Shown: piece by piece, positions 11,201-23,305 of the stretch
How the letters are laid out: the number at the start of each line of letters is the position of its first letter
Numbering within the stretch: the stretch's first letter is position 1
DNA from: Gordionus sp. m RMFG-2023
Taxonomy: Eukaryota; Nematomorpha; Gordioida; Chordodea; Parachordodidae
Length of the DNA stretch: 64,000 nt
Assembly: GCF_954871325.1 (NCBI RefSeq)
Contig: NC_088775.1
Location: 75,431,561-75,495,560, forward strand
Direction: 5' to 3'
Notes under the pieces: generated by a model
Database searches by the model: none
The model's input: the letters and a program-made list of their open reading frames with translations, nothing else
Told to the model about the DNA's origin: nothing
Made by a program: the position numbers and the translations under genes

Positions 11201-14200
11201 AGACTAGGTCATAAAATAATTAAAATTTAAAAAATTTGATCCAGGCTTAAAGCTAATAGATTCTAAGACAAACTAAAAACATATATATATAAAGTCAAGG
11301 CATGGCCTGATTTAAGAATGAATATTATTTTTAAATCAGGTAGGGCCTATTTTGACCTTTCACTAAACTACTTATTATCTGGAATATGCTATCTTTTAAA
11401 TCAATAAAAAATAGATATACACCAATATATATAAAGAAAAATTTGTAAATTACTTATCAACAATTAAATTTAAATATTACTTGCATCCATCACATATTGA
11501 ATAGTCAAAGGTATTGTATAAGTATGAATCTCGAAATTTTTTGCCACAATCTATGCATATTTGAGCATCAATTATGGACAATGGATCTAGTTTTAATTTT
11601 TGATTAGGTTTAATATTTATCGTATATTACTAGGTTTTTCCTTTAAATTGAGTAGAATGTTATTCTCGACAGTATTGCCATCATTTAATTCATTTTCTTC
11701 CAATATAAATCCAGCATTTGTATCAATTATTCTTTTAATTGTTATATTATTTTTAATTTGAGAAGTCATATTCCCCAAAGTTGCTATAGAATATCCTAAA
11801 GCTGTCATATGATAACAGACGCTTGTTACATCTCTGTCAGATATACTATATATACGTGTAAAGCAAGAAATTGGTATGAGAAATTGTCCTACTATTCAGA
11901 GGCGTCGCATTTTTAAAAATTACTAAACTCTTGTTTTTTATTATATTATACGTACAAAATAAACTAGAGTATAAATAATTAAGACTAGAATATTGATCAT
12001 TAAGACTAGAATATAAATAAATATAAATATCATTAAGACTAGAATATAAATAATTAAGACTAGAATATAAATAATTAAAACTAGAATATAAATAATTAAA
12101 ACAATACATTTCTACAAATTTTTCAATACAAAATCGATTTACTATAGTATAAAGTATTTTAATGTCATTCACAATACTTTCTTCATTATTTAATAAATCT
12201 AAATAAGATTAATTTTAAAATGTATTTCATCAAATGTAATTTGTTGCAATAAAACTTCTTTATCCAATATACCTTTATATTTACTGCTACCAAGAATCTG
12301 GCTTGTTGTAGTATCCTCTTCAGATTCTATGTCTATATAAAATTTTATATTTAATTTAATTATATTTAAAAAATTAATACATTCAGAGATATCTGTACAT
12401 TGGATCTCACATATATCTTCAGATTGAGCCACACATAGTGCTTCTATTATTTTATAAATAAAATATCTTATATATAAATTAATTTTTTACCTATTTTCTT
12501 TCCTTCTGTACTTACATTATTTACAATCATGTCATTCACAATACTTTCTTCATTATTCAATGAATCTAAATAAGATTAATTTTAAAATGTATTTCTTTTC
12601 AGTGTATTTATTTTTGTAAATATAATATATAAAAAGTAATATTCCATATTATAGTGTCCATTTTTCAAAAATATATATAAATAAGCAAACTATTCTAAAT
12701 TTATTTAGCATTTTTATTAAAATATAGTATATTATTAAGTTAGGATAAACAAATAAATATATAATTATCAAATTATGAAAGAATGATTGAGTAAACAATT
12801 TAGCCAATATTATCTTTATTAATGTAAAAAGAATAATAGTGTATGATTTTTTAAGATATTGACTATTTATATAGAAAATATTTACTATGTTTTATTTAGC
12901 TAATATTTTGACATCACCTTATGTGATTATAATAGAAAAATTTTAAAAAAATTTCCCATTTCTAGTGTCCTGCTCCTGAAAGTTGAAAATATATTGTAAA
13001 GCAATTTTTGCTTAACTTGAAAACTAAAGAAATCAATATTGTTTAATACTCTGGTGAAAAATGACTTAAATAGAAATTCTATAGAAATTAGGCAAATTTG
13101 GGAGGAAATAGGAAAAACATATAACTTCAATTATGATCAAGTGAAAAAGAAACCTTCCATTAAAATAGATAATTAACTAATAAATTTTTATTTTTTAAAA
13201 CTTAAATGTCCAAAGTGTTTTGTTATTAATTTGTGAAAATTTTAAGGATTTTTTCAAAACATTTTGGACACAGACTTATATATAAATTTATTTACCTATT
13301 TTCTTTCTTTTAACATTTTTGTTTTCAATATTTATATCTCTTAAACTACAATTAATCGTCTTTCAACTAAATCAAAGTTTGAATTTTAAAAACTGTATAA
13401 AATATACTTTGTTTTGTTCATCACCAGCTTTATTATTGAATCCTCTTCTTTGGTCCTCAAGATTATTGCTACTTTTATCTTTAGTTTTTTTCATAAAGTC
13501 TTTAATGCTTAAATTTTTAAATCGCAAAGTCATTTTATTTAAATAGTGATTTTAAACTCGGCTTACAATATTAAATTTGTTAATTTTCAATTAATAAATC
13601 TTTATATTTATTTAATTAGGGTTATATAATAATTTAATTAATAAAAATCAATTAAACTTCAACTGTTAATGCTAAATTGATATTTAAACATTATGCATGG
13701 TATTGATATTTTATTTTTAACAAAGAATTTGATTGCAAGCTGACATAGTGAAAATATAAATTATATGTATTAATCTAATCTAATAAAATTTAGATAGTCT
13801 TATTAATTTTTAATTAATAAAATTAAATCTATATATTACTTAAAAGAATTATAATAAACAGGGGACAATCAAAAAAAGTTCTTTTTAGTTTAAGGGGATA
13901 TTAAGGAACCATTAAAAAAAAATTTTTTTTTTGCTTCAGGGGGCTATTCAAATTTTTCAGGGGGTTTGAGCCCCTGCGCCCCCCCTAGTGACGCCACTGC
14001 TACTATTATAAATTAATCAAAAACAGGAGGATTAATAACTCCCTAACAGCAATATAGAATTAAAAAGTGCTGTTGTAATTCAAATTTTTGTTTATAGTCA
14101 AATATTACAAAAAAATTTAGGAGAGTGTGTTGGATCAATGGGGGAAGGGGGTGTTATTTTAAAATGATATTTAGGTGAACAGACAAATTTCTAAATGGGG

Positions 14201-14778
14201 GACTATATCTATGATAAGACTATCACACATATGCACATCCCGTATAAATTTTACTCCCATATCCTACAGCGGAAATGGCCAATCAATATAATTTATAAAT
14301 TAACATAAATTGATCAATCAAGATAATTTGAACAATCAACTCTATTATTTGATCAATCAACATAAATATATATTCATTAATCAACATAAATTGATTAACC
14401 AATATAAATTAATCAACATAAATTGATAAATCATTTATCAAAGATATACAATTATTCTATATCCACGATTGCCATTACTGTCACATTTAGTCGTTTACTA
14501 ACACATTTCTTGAAAAAAATTTAATATATCACATTGCTCACATTTTTTAAATCCCCGAAAATCTCCCACATGCATGATTTTACAACAAGATAATAATTTA
14601 TGAGAAAAATAAGTAATAGTTAATAATTTTTTAAAATAACGACTGTAATTTAAAATTTTTAGGAAAAAAACATTTTTATAAAAAAAATATAAATAGTCTA
14701 TTTTTAAAAATCCTAATACTTACCACGCTTAAAAAAATTCTCGACTTTTAGCGGTAATATTCTTATGTTATTTAACAT
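8297..14778 (-). CDS. XPA: XPA, DNA damage recognition protein of nucleotide excision repair (first four exons; 3' end not found)
   Basis: XPA binds damaged DNA, RPA and TFIIH in the nucleus and verifies lesions in nucleotide excision repair. Four minus-strand exons join in phase to 164 codons: 14724-14778 (start ATG, donor GTAAGT), 11631-11795, 11481-11586 and 8297-8462. The first exon is the least certain: it rests on the donor, phase and a weak match to the basic XPA N-terminus. Exon 2 encodes [12 protein letters not shown], the conserved block before the zinc finger. Exon 3 encodes the Cys4 finger, CIDC then 17 residues then CDGC, with the FRDSYL signature. Exon 4 encodes [21 protein letters not shown] and [19 protein letters not shown], the DNA-binding fold. 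Intron 2 is only 44 bp; introns 1 and 3 are about 2.9 and 3.0 kb and hold hAT elements. The C-terminal exon (usually WGSEE-like and basic) was not found and may lie beyond position 1. Confidence 0.85.
8574..8791. mobile_element. hAT-type miniature element (218 bp) in XPA intron 3
   Basis: Left end TAGGGTTGTGCCGATATT, right end inverse TAGGGCTGTGTCGATATT. Flanks AAAATTAT and AAATTTAT match at 7 of 8 positions, fitting an 8-bp hAT duplication. The ends match those of the element at 59723-60444, so both belong to one family. Confidence 0.65.
9107..9298 (-). other. Possible unidentified exon in XPA intron 3
   Basis: The minus strand is open for about 64 codons with protein-like composition: [53 protein letters not shown] donor follows SFE. 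The PP(I/M)DK block is repeated and so is its DNA. I do not recognise the protein. It could be a gene nested in the intron, a transposon piece or chance. Confidence 0.25.
9317..9545. repeat. Degenerate tandem repeat, about two to three units
   Basis: Units share TTTCTCCGGCTATTACAATT-like, CCTGTTAATA-like and TTAGAATAAAG motifs spaced 80-150 bp apart (about 9318-9400, 9420-9500, 9480-9545). No coding potential was seen. Confidence 0.5.
9546..11480. other. Remainder of XPA intron 3, no supported gene
   Basis: AT-rich. A plus-strand stretch at 9616-9720 ([20 protein letters not shown]) is open and protein-like, but nothing around it supports a gene. CAGCCCTA-like motifs near 10830 and 11140 may be single ends of the TAGGGCTGTG hAT family. 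Confidence 0.4.
11960..12105. repeat. About 21-bp tandem repeat inside the hAT element
   Basis: Units of ATTAAGACTAGAATATAAAT with slight variation occur about six times. The minus-strand translation NYLYSSL repeats are a by-product. Confidence 0.75.
12162..12597. repeat. Direct repeat pair of about 68 bp inside the hAT element
   Basis: 12162-12229 and 12530-12597 are nearly identical (TGTCATTCACAATACTTTC onward to TTTTAAAATGTATTTC). On the minus strand each contains a CTTATTTAG acceptor-like site followed by an open stretch (NNEESIVND), so a duplicated exon is possible. Confidence 0.7.
14008..14723. other. 5' part of XPA intron 1, no feature seen
   Basis: AT-rich, with runs of AATCAACATAAATTGAT-type short repeats at 14290-14430. 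No coding signal. Confidence 0.4.
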
Positions 14779-15060
14779 AGTAGAAGTAAATGTTTGTAAG
14801 TGTTTTAAATAAGTAATTACACATCATTCATTTTTTTAATTCTAAAAATTAAAGATGTTCGTTTTTTATTGTATCAGAGAGGTAAAGTATAATGTGATTA
14901 GAACCTATGTTGCTTACATTCAAAAATAATGAACGGTAAAATATTTATTCATAATATCTTTCTCTAAAAATATTCTGAATATTAAATAAAATAAAATTTT
15001 CACCAACTTAGTCAAGCAATATTCTTTTTTTTAATCTTTAAAAAATATTTTTTATCATTT
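14779..15060 (-). promoter_or_regulatory. Presumed XPA upstream region
   Basis: This is the 282-bp gap between the proposed XPA start codon and the 5' LTR of element A, so any XPA promoter must lie here or in the LTR. No TATA or initiator element stands out against the AT-rich background. Confidence 0.3.
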
Positions 15061-15327
15061 TGTTACATCATAGTCTAATTTTTAACCTTACTTTTACTTT
15101 TGTTTTTTTTGCATACAAACTTTTTATAATCTAATTTTGTAACTTTACTTTTTATTTTTCGTAACCTTACTTTTTATTTTTTGTAATCTTACTTTTTGTT
15201 TTTTTCGTTTATATTCTAATTTGATGTAGTATTTATACGAAGTATAAAATGAAGAAAGATATATAATAAAGTTAATAATAATAAAATATATTTTTACATA
15301 CTGGCACGTTTATCATGATTCTCTTCA
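15061..15327 (+). repeat. 5' LTR of element A
   Basis: TGTTACATCA start and CTCTTCA end, followed at once by the TGGTGCCCC primer-binding site. It aligns with 25137-25427 through shared CGTAACCTTA-like, TCTAATTT and TATCATG blocks. Confidence 0.7.
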
Positions 15328-18300
15328 TGGTGCCCCTCCAGTTTAGGCATAAAAAACTCGCCTTATGGAAATTTTTTTTAAAAAATAAATTTTTTTTTGG
15401 TAAATATGATTAATAAAAAAAATTTATTATTTCTATATAAAGGAAGAAAACAAAAGGTAAAATCATTGTGATATTTTTTTATATATCATGTTTGCTTTTA
15501 AATTAATCAATATTCCTCATGAAATTTCGATTTACAATATTTTGTTTGATTTAACCAATAAGGGGAACTGAAGATGTTCTATTTGAATTTGTTAACTTAA
15601 AAGACATGATTAATTGCTTTGAGTTGTTAAATGGCAAGCATTACGTATATAATGATTCTGAATTTATTGAATTAAATTGCATGTTCATCAAAATATAAAT
15701 TGTTAAAACATAAAATATTATAATTTCCTATATATATGTCTTACTAATAAAATATGGAAATAAAACCAGAGTTTATACATAAGATTCCTAAGTTAGTGGG
15801 ACCACTTACTGAGATTTATTTAGACAGAATATTAAATTATTTTTCGACCAGCACATCATCGGACTCTATTAAAATAAATTTAATAATTTATCAAACGAGG
15901 TTTTTGACAATATTAAATCAATCTGTTCTGATACCGACATACTAGATCTTAAAATTGTTTTTAAAAAGTTAACTTGCCTTTTACCTGCGCAAGATAAAAA
16001 CATTTTAATTAATAAATTTAATCTGCTGCAGCGTCAGAGAGTTTTATGCTGTGGTATATAAGAGTATCGAAACTGCGTAATTTTTTGGACGACAGTAGAT
16101 TAAAAGAAAAATTACGTACATCTACCTTAATTGATAAGATAAAATATAAATTCTCTAAAAATATTGACTTAACATTAAACCAGATGGTCGAATTAGGGGT
16201 GAAACTGGACTGTTTTAGCGTTAAGTCAGATGATAATAATATGTTATATAAATAATGATAAAAAGTCTGATAAAGATAAAAACTTTTACAATAAAAATAG
16301 AAACGACAATAATAATTATTTTAGACCTGATAATAATTTTAGAAATAATTATAATAGAAATAGAAATGGGAATTACAATAATAATTTTAGATATAATTAC
16401 GGTAATAATAATTCGAGATACCACGATAATTATAACAACTACTACAATAACTATCGCTATAACAATAATAATCAATCTAATTATGGTAGAAATAATACAT
16501 GGCGTGATAATAATCAAAGAAAACAGATCCAATACGGTGATGGAAATCGTAACAATTACCAATCTAATTACAACAATTCAAATAATTATAGAGGCAATGA
16601 CAATAATCAGAGAAAGCAAATATAATATAACAATAACTCAAATAATTATAGAGGTAGCGACAACAATAATAGAAAGCAAATACAATACAACAATGATTAT
16701 AATATGAATATTGAAGAAATTATTGAAGAGAAAGTTGACTCTACAAAGAACAAAGATGATAATGATTTCAATGTTAACAACTTATCTGGTGACATGCTCA
16801 ATGACAAAGATAACGCATTTATGACTACCTTAAAAGTGAACGATATTGTTACTTGTATGCAAGTTGATACAGGCTCCAAACACACTATTATACCTCATGA
16901 TCTGGCTAAAAAACTTGGTATTAGAGATCTTAAGAAATCCGAGTTACAACTCACTGCTTATGACAGAAATTTAATCAAGATCATCGGCACCACTCAAGTT
17001 AAAGTGAATTATGATGGTATCTCAAAATGTTTACAAGCGGTAGTCGTCGAATCAAGTAAAAATGCCTTGTTGGGACGTACATGGATCAATGCTTTCAAAA
17101 ATATTTTAAATAAATTTATAGCTAATGTTGACACTAATTACGAAGATGAAATAAAAAATTAATTAAAGAGTGTGAATCTAAATTGACTAATGGGCCAATC
17201 AACAAAGCAAGTGTCAAGTTACATTTAAGAAGAGATGCCCAACCTAAAATTATACCGCCGAGACGTATTCCTTATTCAAAAAATGATCTTGTTAGCAATG
17301 AACTTAAAAAATGGATACAAGATAAAATAATTGAGCCGGTGAATGATGTCCGATGGGCAAGTCCTGTTACCGCTGTCTACAAAGATGATGGGAGCATTAG
17401 GCTTTGTGCTGATTTTAAGGACACTGTTAACCCAGCTCTAGAAGATTTCAGATACCCTCTGGCACGAATCAATGATCTAATAGCTAAACTTTCAGAAGGA
17501 AAGAAATTTACGAAGATTGACTTTAAAAATGCTTTCTTACAGATACCAATTGATAAAAGTTGCAGAAATATTTTAACCATATCTACGCACAAGGGATATT
17601 ACCAGTTTACTAGACTTCCTTTTGGGCTTAAAATCTCATCTGCAATTTTTCAACAGATTATGGATCAAAACTTTGGTGATATGGATGACGTCATATTTTA
17701 TATTGATGATTTACTTATAACTGAAAAAACGATGAAGCCCACCTTAACAACATAAAAAAAGTGTTTGATAGAATATCATCGTTTGGGCTAATACCTAACT
17801 TCAATAAAAGTGTGTTCTTTAAAAACAAAGTGAGGTTCCTGGGTCATGATATTGACGCTAAGGGGATTCATGCTAATCATGAAAAAATTGAAGCAATATT
17901 AATATGCCAGAACCAAAATCAGCTGCTGAATTATCAACATTTCTGGGAATGGCTGGCTACTATAGAAAATTTTTGAACAATTTTGCAGAAATTGCCGATC
18001 CTCTATATAAGATTGTCAACAAAGAAAAATGGGCTTGAAACCTTGAACACTCTAAAAGTTTTAATGATCTTAAGAAATTGATTAGTCTTCCACCTGCTTT
18101 GACTTATTTTAACCCTGAATTACCTATAGGGATAGTCACTGACGCATCGAAATGTGGTTTAGGAGCTGTACTATTTCATATTGAAAAAGACGGTAAAGAA
18201 AAACCTATAGCTTTCGCGTCGAGAACTTTATTGAAATCCAAAATGAACTAAACCAATATTGAGCGTGAGGCTCTCGCCATTATGTTCGCTATAAAAAGGT

Positions 18301-19446
18301 TCCAGGAATACTTAATCGGCACAAAATTTACAATTATTACTGACCATAAGCCTCTAGTTCACATCTTTACCAAGGGTCTTAAGGATAATAGCACCATGTC
18401 CTTAAGACTCCAGAAGTGGAATATTACATTAGGAGGATATGATTTTAATATAAAGTATAAAGCCGGTAAATATAATGTTGTTCCTGATTGTCTTTCGAGA
18501 TTACCACAAGAATGTCATGATGAAACTATTGAAAATATCACTATAATAAATGAATATGGGGATATACCTATAAATTTTAATCAAATTCGAGATGAAACTT
18601 TGAAAGATATTGAATTAAAACAAGTTATAAATGATATAAATAACAACAGGCCTATAATGAATTTATTTATAAAAACATTGAATTGGAATTAAGTATAATT
18701 AAGGATTGAATCTTTCTATCCAATCAACCTTATTTTAATTGGTTGATTGGCATTTCGCGTTTAAAAAAAATATAAAACATTCACGTATTTACAAATACGA
18801 CATGCCACTCCTTTATGGGATCGTGGCATATCGTCAGATATAAAACAAAAAAAAAAAATATCTAAAAAAAAAAACTTACAACATCATTTCAAGAATATTT
18901 TTACACATGATTTTCTTAAATCGACATTGGGTTAACCCAGAAATCTTCAGCGCCTGCCGTCTGCGGTACACCAGCTGTTAGCGTACTGGTCACCACTCTT
19001 TGCAAAATATCCTCTCCACTTATACCTCGGGATCCATTCCAGAGTTGACCACGAGCATCAAAATGACGAGTATTGAGAGAATGTCTCTCCCTATCCCTAT
19101 CCGACCCTGAGGGAACTGAGTCCGTTGGTTGTCTCCCTTCAAAATCGTGATGCACGCGCTGTCGTCCTTCATAGATTTCCACTCTTGGGTTTTCAGATAT
19201 TACTTCCAAAGGTACGCGAGTCTCCCGAGATGGCCGGGAACACTGATGCCGCAAGTGTCCCACCTCTTGACAATTGAAACACTTTTTCCGTCTACTCCCA
19301 TACGTCGGTGGTTGATTCTCCTTCCGGCGTCCTTCTCCCAGGGTCATACCATCGTGCTTCTTGATTAATGTGACCTGGAGATAAAAATCTCCAAGGTCTA
19401 CTAAACGGGATATTGTTTCCATTTCTCGAAGGTGATAAAATATTCG

Positions 19447-19700
19447 TGGATAACTGGTTCAAGGCTATACGTGGACCCTTTCTTTATTTTGATTTTCAGA
19501 AATTAGTAGTAATGACTTTAAAAAAAACTTTATAACAACAAAACTTCAATTTAATAAAAAAAATATATAATTTACCGGTTCAAGAATATGCGTTGACCTT
19601 TTCTTTATTTTAGTTTACAGAAAATGGTAGTAATGATTTCTTGTTAAAAAAAAAATTGACTTTAACAACAAAAACTTCAATTTAATAAAAGAAGTACAAT
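19447..19700. repeat. Tandem duplication of about 120 bp in the non-coding block of element B
   Basis: GGTTCAAG(G/A)(C/A)TAT and CTTTCTTTATTTT, GTAGTAATGA and AACAAAA(C)TTCAATTTAA motifs occur twice in the same order (about 19455-19560 and 19577-19690). Confidence 0.65.
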
Positions 19701-20629
19701 TTAATATTTCGGGAAATTTAATTGAAAAAAAAAAATAATTTTATAATTAAAAAAAAAATCTTTTACAAAAAAAAATTTAAATTAACTAAACACTTTTGTT
19801 ATTTAATTTTCCTTTTTTTTTTAAAAACAAAATCACTTCATACACAAAAACAAAATCAATCCATGATTGCGTTCCAAAACACAAACACGTTTTAAACTTT
19901 TCCTATTTCCTTTTACGGTATTCCACACATACACAGACCATTAAATTATAAACAAGAGAAAAGGGGGGGAAAAGAAAAAAAAAACTCAAACAAGAACTTT
20001 TAATTAATTATATTTTTTTTACTTAAAAAAAATATTTTCCCAGTACCAATACCAATGTTCAACAACCATGATTTATCCTATAAGGTTATGAACAAAAATG
20101 TATTCACAAAATGAATTACAACTTTTCTATTCCTTTTATTTTTTTAGACTTTTATTCATTTACAATACATATATTACCACAATTTCAATCTTTTTCCTTG
20201 TTTATTACCGACAGCCGGAACATTAAACCAGTTTAACATTACATATACATACATATACTTCAATTTCCCGTAATATTACCGAGATAACCTCCTTATTCAA
20301 TTCCACTTTTTTACATAACATCTATCAATAAATTCTAATACCATCATATAATAATACATAAACTTAAACAAAAAAGGTTACCGACCGTTCACGTACATTT
20401 TACTCCTTCATGCTTTAACTTAGCATAAATATATATATTTATCACTTTAAGATGAGCCCCTCTCCTATTTGATCCTTTAACTTCCCATTCCCACATACAA
20501 TATGTTACCCAAACCTTCATTTACACATTATATATTTGCTCGGAAACGAGTCTAATCCTTCGGGATGCACCTTCATTTTATTTATACATATGTTTTCATA
20601 TTTATATTATCATATGAGGTACCTCAGAT

Positions 20630-23305
20630 TTACTTCCGCGGTCTTATATGATCATTGTGGCGCATCACTGTGCCGCCCATTTCTAATTGAATCAAATTCA
20701 ACTTTGAACCTCTGTTTACCCCAACAATGCCCCTGGCCCATATCTTGCCTTTCCCGTCAAACAAACGAGTCCATACTTTTTCTCCAACTTCAAACCTAAT
20801 CTTTCGGTCCTCCAAAACTCCCTTCTCGTGACTCTCGGCCCTTAGAAAATCTAGGGGAACCCTAGTCCTCCGACCCAAAAACAATTCAGCAGGTGTCACT
20901 CCCTCCTTATTCCTAGAATTGAGGTAATACAACTGGGCCAAATACACCCCATTCCCCTGATTGCCGGCCTTTCTTATCCAATTCTTAACAATTGCTACCA
21001 TCCTCTCAGCTTGACCATTTGAGCTGGGATGATAGGGCGGGGTCAAAATGTGTCGAATCCTAGACTCTTTACAAAACTGCTTGAAATTTTCGCTAACAAA
21101 GGCAGGTCCCCCATCAGATACAATGGTATCCGGCAATCCAAACCTGGCCATTAATGCCCTCAATTTCCTTACCACAATTTTCGTGGTATATCTATGTACC
21201 TCCTCGTACTCTATCCATTTCGAATACGAATCCACTACTAAAAAATACGACCTTTTGTCTAAATCGAAAAAATCAACATGTAAGCGTTCCCACGGTTTTC
21301 TCGACCTAGGCCATATCTGACCCACCTCCTTTCGGGGCATCGCCGCACACGAATTACACGGTTCACATGTCCTTGTGATATTTTCAATATCTTTTCCCAT
21401 ACCCGGCCACCAAACATATTCACGGGCCCACGATTTCATCTTCCCTTGACCTTGATGTCCAGCATGTAACAAATTTAAAATTTTACCTCTTAATTTGAAC
21501 GGAATTACAGCACGATTACCCCTCATTAAACAATCATCTATCACAGACAATTCCTCCTTCACCTTTTTAAAAACTTTACAATCCTCCTCCCAAGTCTTTT
21601 TCCCCATTACACATAACTTTATCCTAGTCATTTCTCTATCTCTCAATGTACTCAACTTAAGATCCTCCCAATTGGTAGGACCCCCTTTGAGCATATGCGA
21701 AAGCGAACAAACCAGGGCTTTTTCACTGTTTCGAACCTTATCCTTGTTCCCTTCATCATTTTCTTCACTTAATCCTAATCGGGACAAACTATCAGGCAAA
21801 CAATTCTCTTTACCGCAACGATATCGGATCTCCACATTAAAGCTGCCCACCAACAACAACCAACGTTGTAACCGGGGAGACATCATTAACTCCCGATTGT
21901 TTTTCCGAAATAAGTGAATTAACGGTTTGTGATCAGTAAAAATTACAAATTTTTTACCAATCAAATATTCACGACATTTTGTCAACCCGAAAATCACAGC
22001 CAGGGCCTCCTGTTCAATCACAGAATATCTGGTTTCCACCTCACGAAAAACACGCGAAAAAAACAATACAGGTCTCTCCAAGCCCTCTATTACCTGTAAC
22101 AACGCACCACCAACTCCTTTATTTGAGGCATCTACCGCCAAAACAATTTCCAAGTCATTATCAAAACACACCAAAATTGGCTCTTTTCCAATTTTTTCCT
22201 TTAAAATTTCAAAAGCAATCTGCTGTACATCCTTCCACTCATAATGAATTCCTTTTTTCAATAAATCATATAACGGCGCCGCCACCTTTGCAAAATCTTC
22301 CACGAACCTATGGTAATAATTGACCATACCCAAAAAAGACTGCAACTCAGCCTTAGTGTCAGGCCGTTTCATGTTCGATATATTCTTCAAATTTTTATCC
22401 AAAGGTTTCACTTCAATTCCATTAATCCGATGACCCAAATATTCAACCTCCATTACCCCCAGAACACTTTTCTCCTTACTAGCTCTCAAGCCTTTATCAC
22501 GAATTCTCCTAAACACTTCCTCCAAACGTTGATTATGCTGCTCCGGCGTCACTCCAGTAATTAACACATCATCCATATAATAAAATACTCCTTCCAATCC
22601 TTGGAAAACCGACGCCATGGTCCGTTGAAAAATGGGAGCAGATACACTCAACCCAAATGGTAATCTACAAAACGCAAACAACCCCTTTGGAGTCGTTATC
22701 GTCAATAATTTACGGATTTCCTTTCTCAAAGGTAACTGCAAATACGCCGACGAAAAATCCACCTTGGAAAAATATTTCGCACCCTTCAACTGAGCCAAAA
22801 TCTCCTCAATCCTAGACAATGGATATTTAACCTCCACCACCCATCGATTTACCGTGACCCTGAAATCCGCACAAAGTCTCAATTTACCATTTGCCTTTTT
22901 AACTGGCACTAACGGAGTTGCCCAATCGCTATATCCCACAGGAATAATAATGCCGTCCTTCACCCATCTATCTAATTCCTCATCGATCTCCTTCCTCCAT
23001 TCGAAAGGAACTCGCCGACAAGCCAAAAAGATCGGTGAAAAACCCTCCCTCAGTTGAACATCAACTTGATAATCATTTAAACAACCTAATTTTTCATCAA
23101 AAATAATGCCATACTGCCTTACTAGAATAGGAATAGGAATAGCTTGATTAACCTTATTCCAATCCTCTTTTTCCCCGGCCACAATTTGCTTCTTATTTCC
23201 CTCATCATTATGATCCAACTTACTCGATTTCTCCATTATCTCCTCCGAAATTTCACAAATTTTATTATCAGTATTATCCAAATTTTCACTCTCTCCAACA
23301 TCCAT
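20630..23305 (-). CDS. Pol region of element B (reverse transcriptase, RNase H, integrase)
   Basis: An 891-codon open region. Reverse transcriptase motifs include KVDFSSAYLQLPL, LPFGLSVSAP and YYMDDVLITG. RNase H follows (AVDASNKGVGGALLQ, VIEQEALAVIFGL, FTDHKPL). The integrase has an HHCC finger (HAGHQGQ, CEPCNSC) and a catalytic core (VDFFDLD, VSDGGPAF, HPSSNGQAERM). This is the normal Ty3/gypsy order. It is part of a fossil LTR element and not a host gene. Confidence 0.88.
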   Translation of the reverse strand: MDVGESENLDNTDNKICEISEEIMEKSSKLDHNDEGNKKQIVAGEKEDWNKVNQAIPIPILVRQYGIIFDEKLGCLNDYQVDVQLREGFSPIFLACRRVPFEWRKEIDEELDRWVKDGIIIPVGYSDWATPLVPVKKANGKLRLCADFRVTVNRWVVEVKYPLSRIEEILAQLKGAKYFSKVDFSSAYLQLPLRKEIRKLLTITTPKGLFAFCRLPFGLSVSAPIFQRTMASVFQGLEGVFYYMDDVLITGVTPEQHNQRLEEVFRRIRDKGLRASKEKSVLGVMEVEYLGHRINGIEVKPLDKNLKNISNMKRPDTKAELQSFLGMVNYYHRFVEDFAKVAAPLYDLLKKGIHYEWKDVQQIAFEILKEKIGKEPILVCFDNDLEIVLAVDASNKGVGGALLQVIEGLERPVLFFSRVFREVETRYSVIEQEALAVIFGLTKCREYLIGKKFVIFTDHKPLIHLFRKNNRELMMSPRLQRWLLLVGSFNVEIRYRCGKENCLPDSLSRLGLSEENDEGNKDKVRNSEKALVCSLSHMLKGGPTNWEDLKLSTLRDREMTRIKLCVMGKKTWEEDCKVFKKVKEELSVIDDCLMRGNRAVIPFKLRGKILNLLHAGHQGQGKMKSWAREYVWWPGMGKDIENITRTCEPCNSCAAMPRKEVGQIWPRSRKPWERLHVDFFDLDKRSYFLVVDSYSKWIEYEEVHRYTTKIVVRKLRALMARFGLPDTIVSDGGPAFVSENFKQFCKESRIRHILTPPYHPSSNGQAERMVAIVKNWIRKAGNQGNGVYLAQLYYLNSRNKEGVTPAELFLGRRTRVPLDFLRAESHEKGVLEDRKIRFEVGEKVWTRLFDGKGKIWARGIVGVNRGSKLNLIQLEMGGTVMRHNDHIRPRK

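Larger units (their letters stand above)
11897..13999. mobile_element. hAT element, 2.1 kb, in XPA intron 1, with perfect 8-bp target duplication
   Basis: The left end CAGAGGCGTCGC and the right end (inverse CAGTGGCGTCAC, followed inward by GGGGGGGCGC) form short inverted repeats. CTACTATT flanks both sides, at 11889-11896 and 14000-14007. CAGNGGCG termini and an 8-bp duplication are hAT hallmarks. Inside, a minus-strand stretch near 13400-13530 reads [18 protein letters not shown], like the N-terminus of some hAT proteins. A plus-strand piece near 13045-13150 reads [20 protein letters not shown], like a Myb/SANT-type domain. Minus-strand exon-like pieces occur at 12199-12432. No intact transposase is visible, so it is probably non-autonomous or dead. 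Confidence 0.85.

Noticed and set aside
16221-16707. Three overlapping frames in the Asn-codon-rich gag tail of element A
   Set aside because: By-products of AAT/AAC repeats; only the gag frame fits the element. The similar frame at 29728-30243 in C is rejected likewise.
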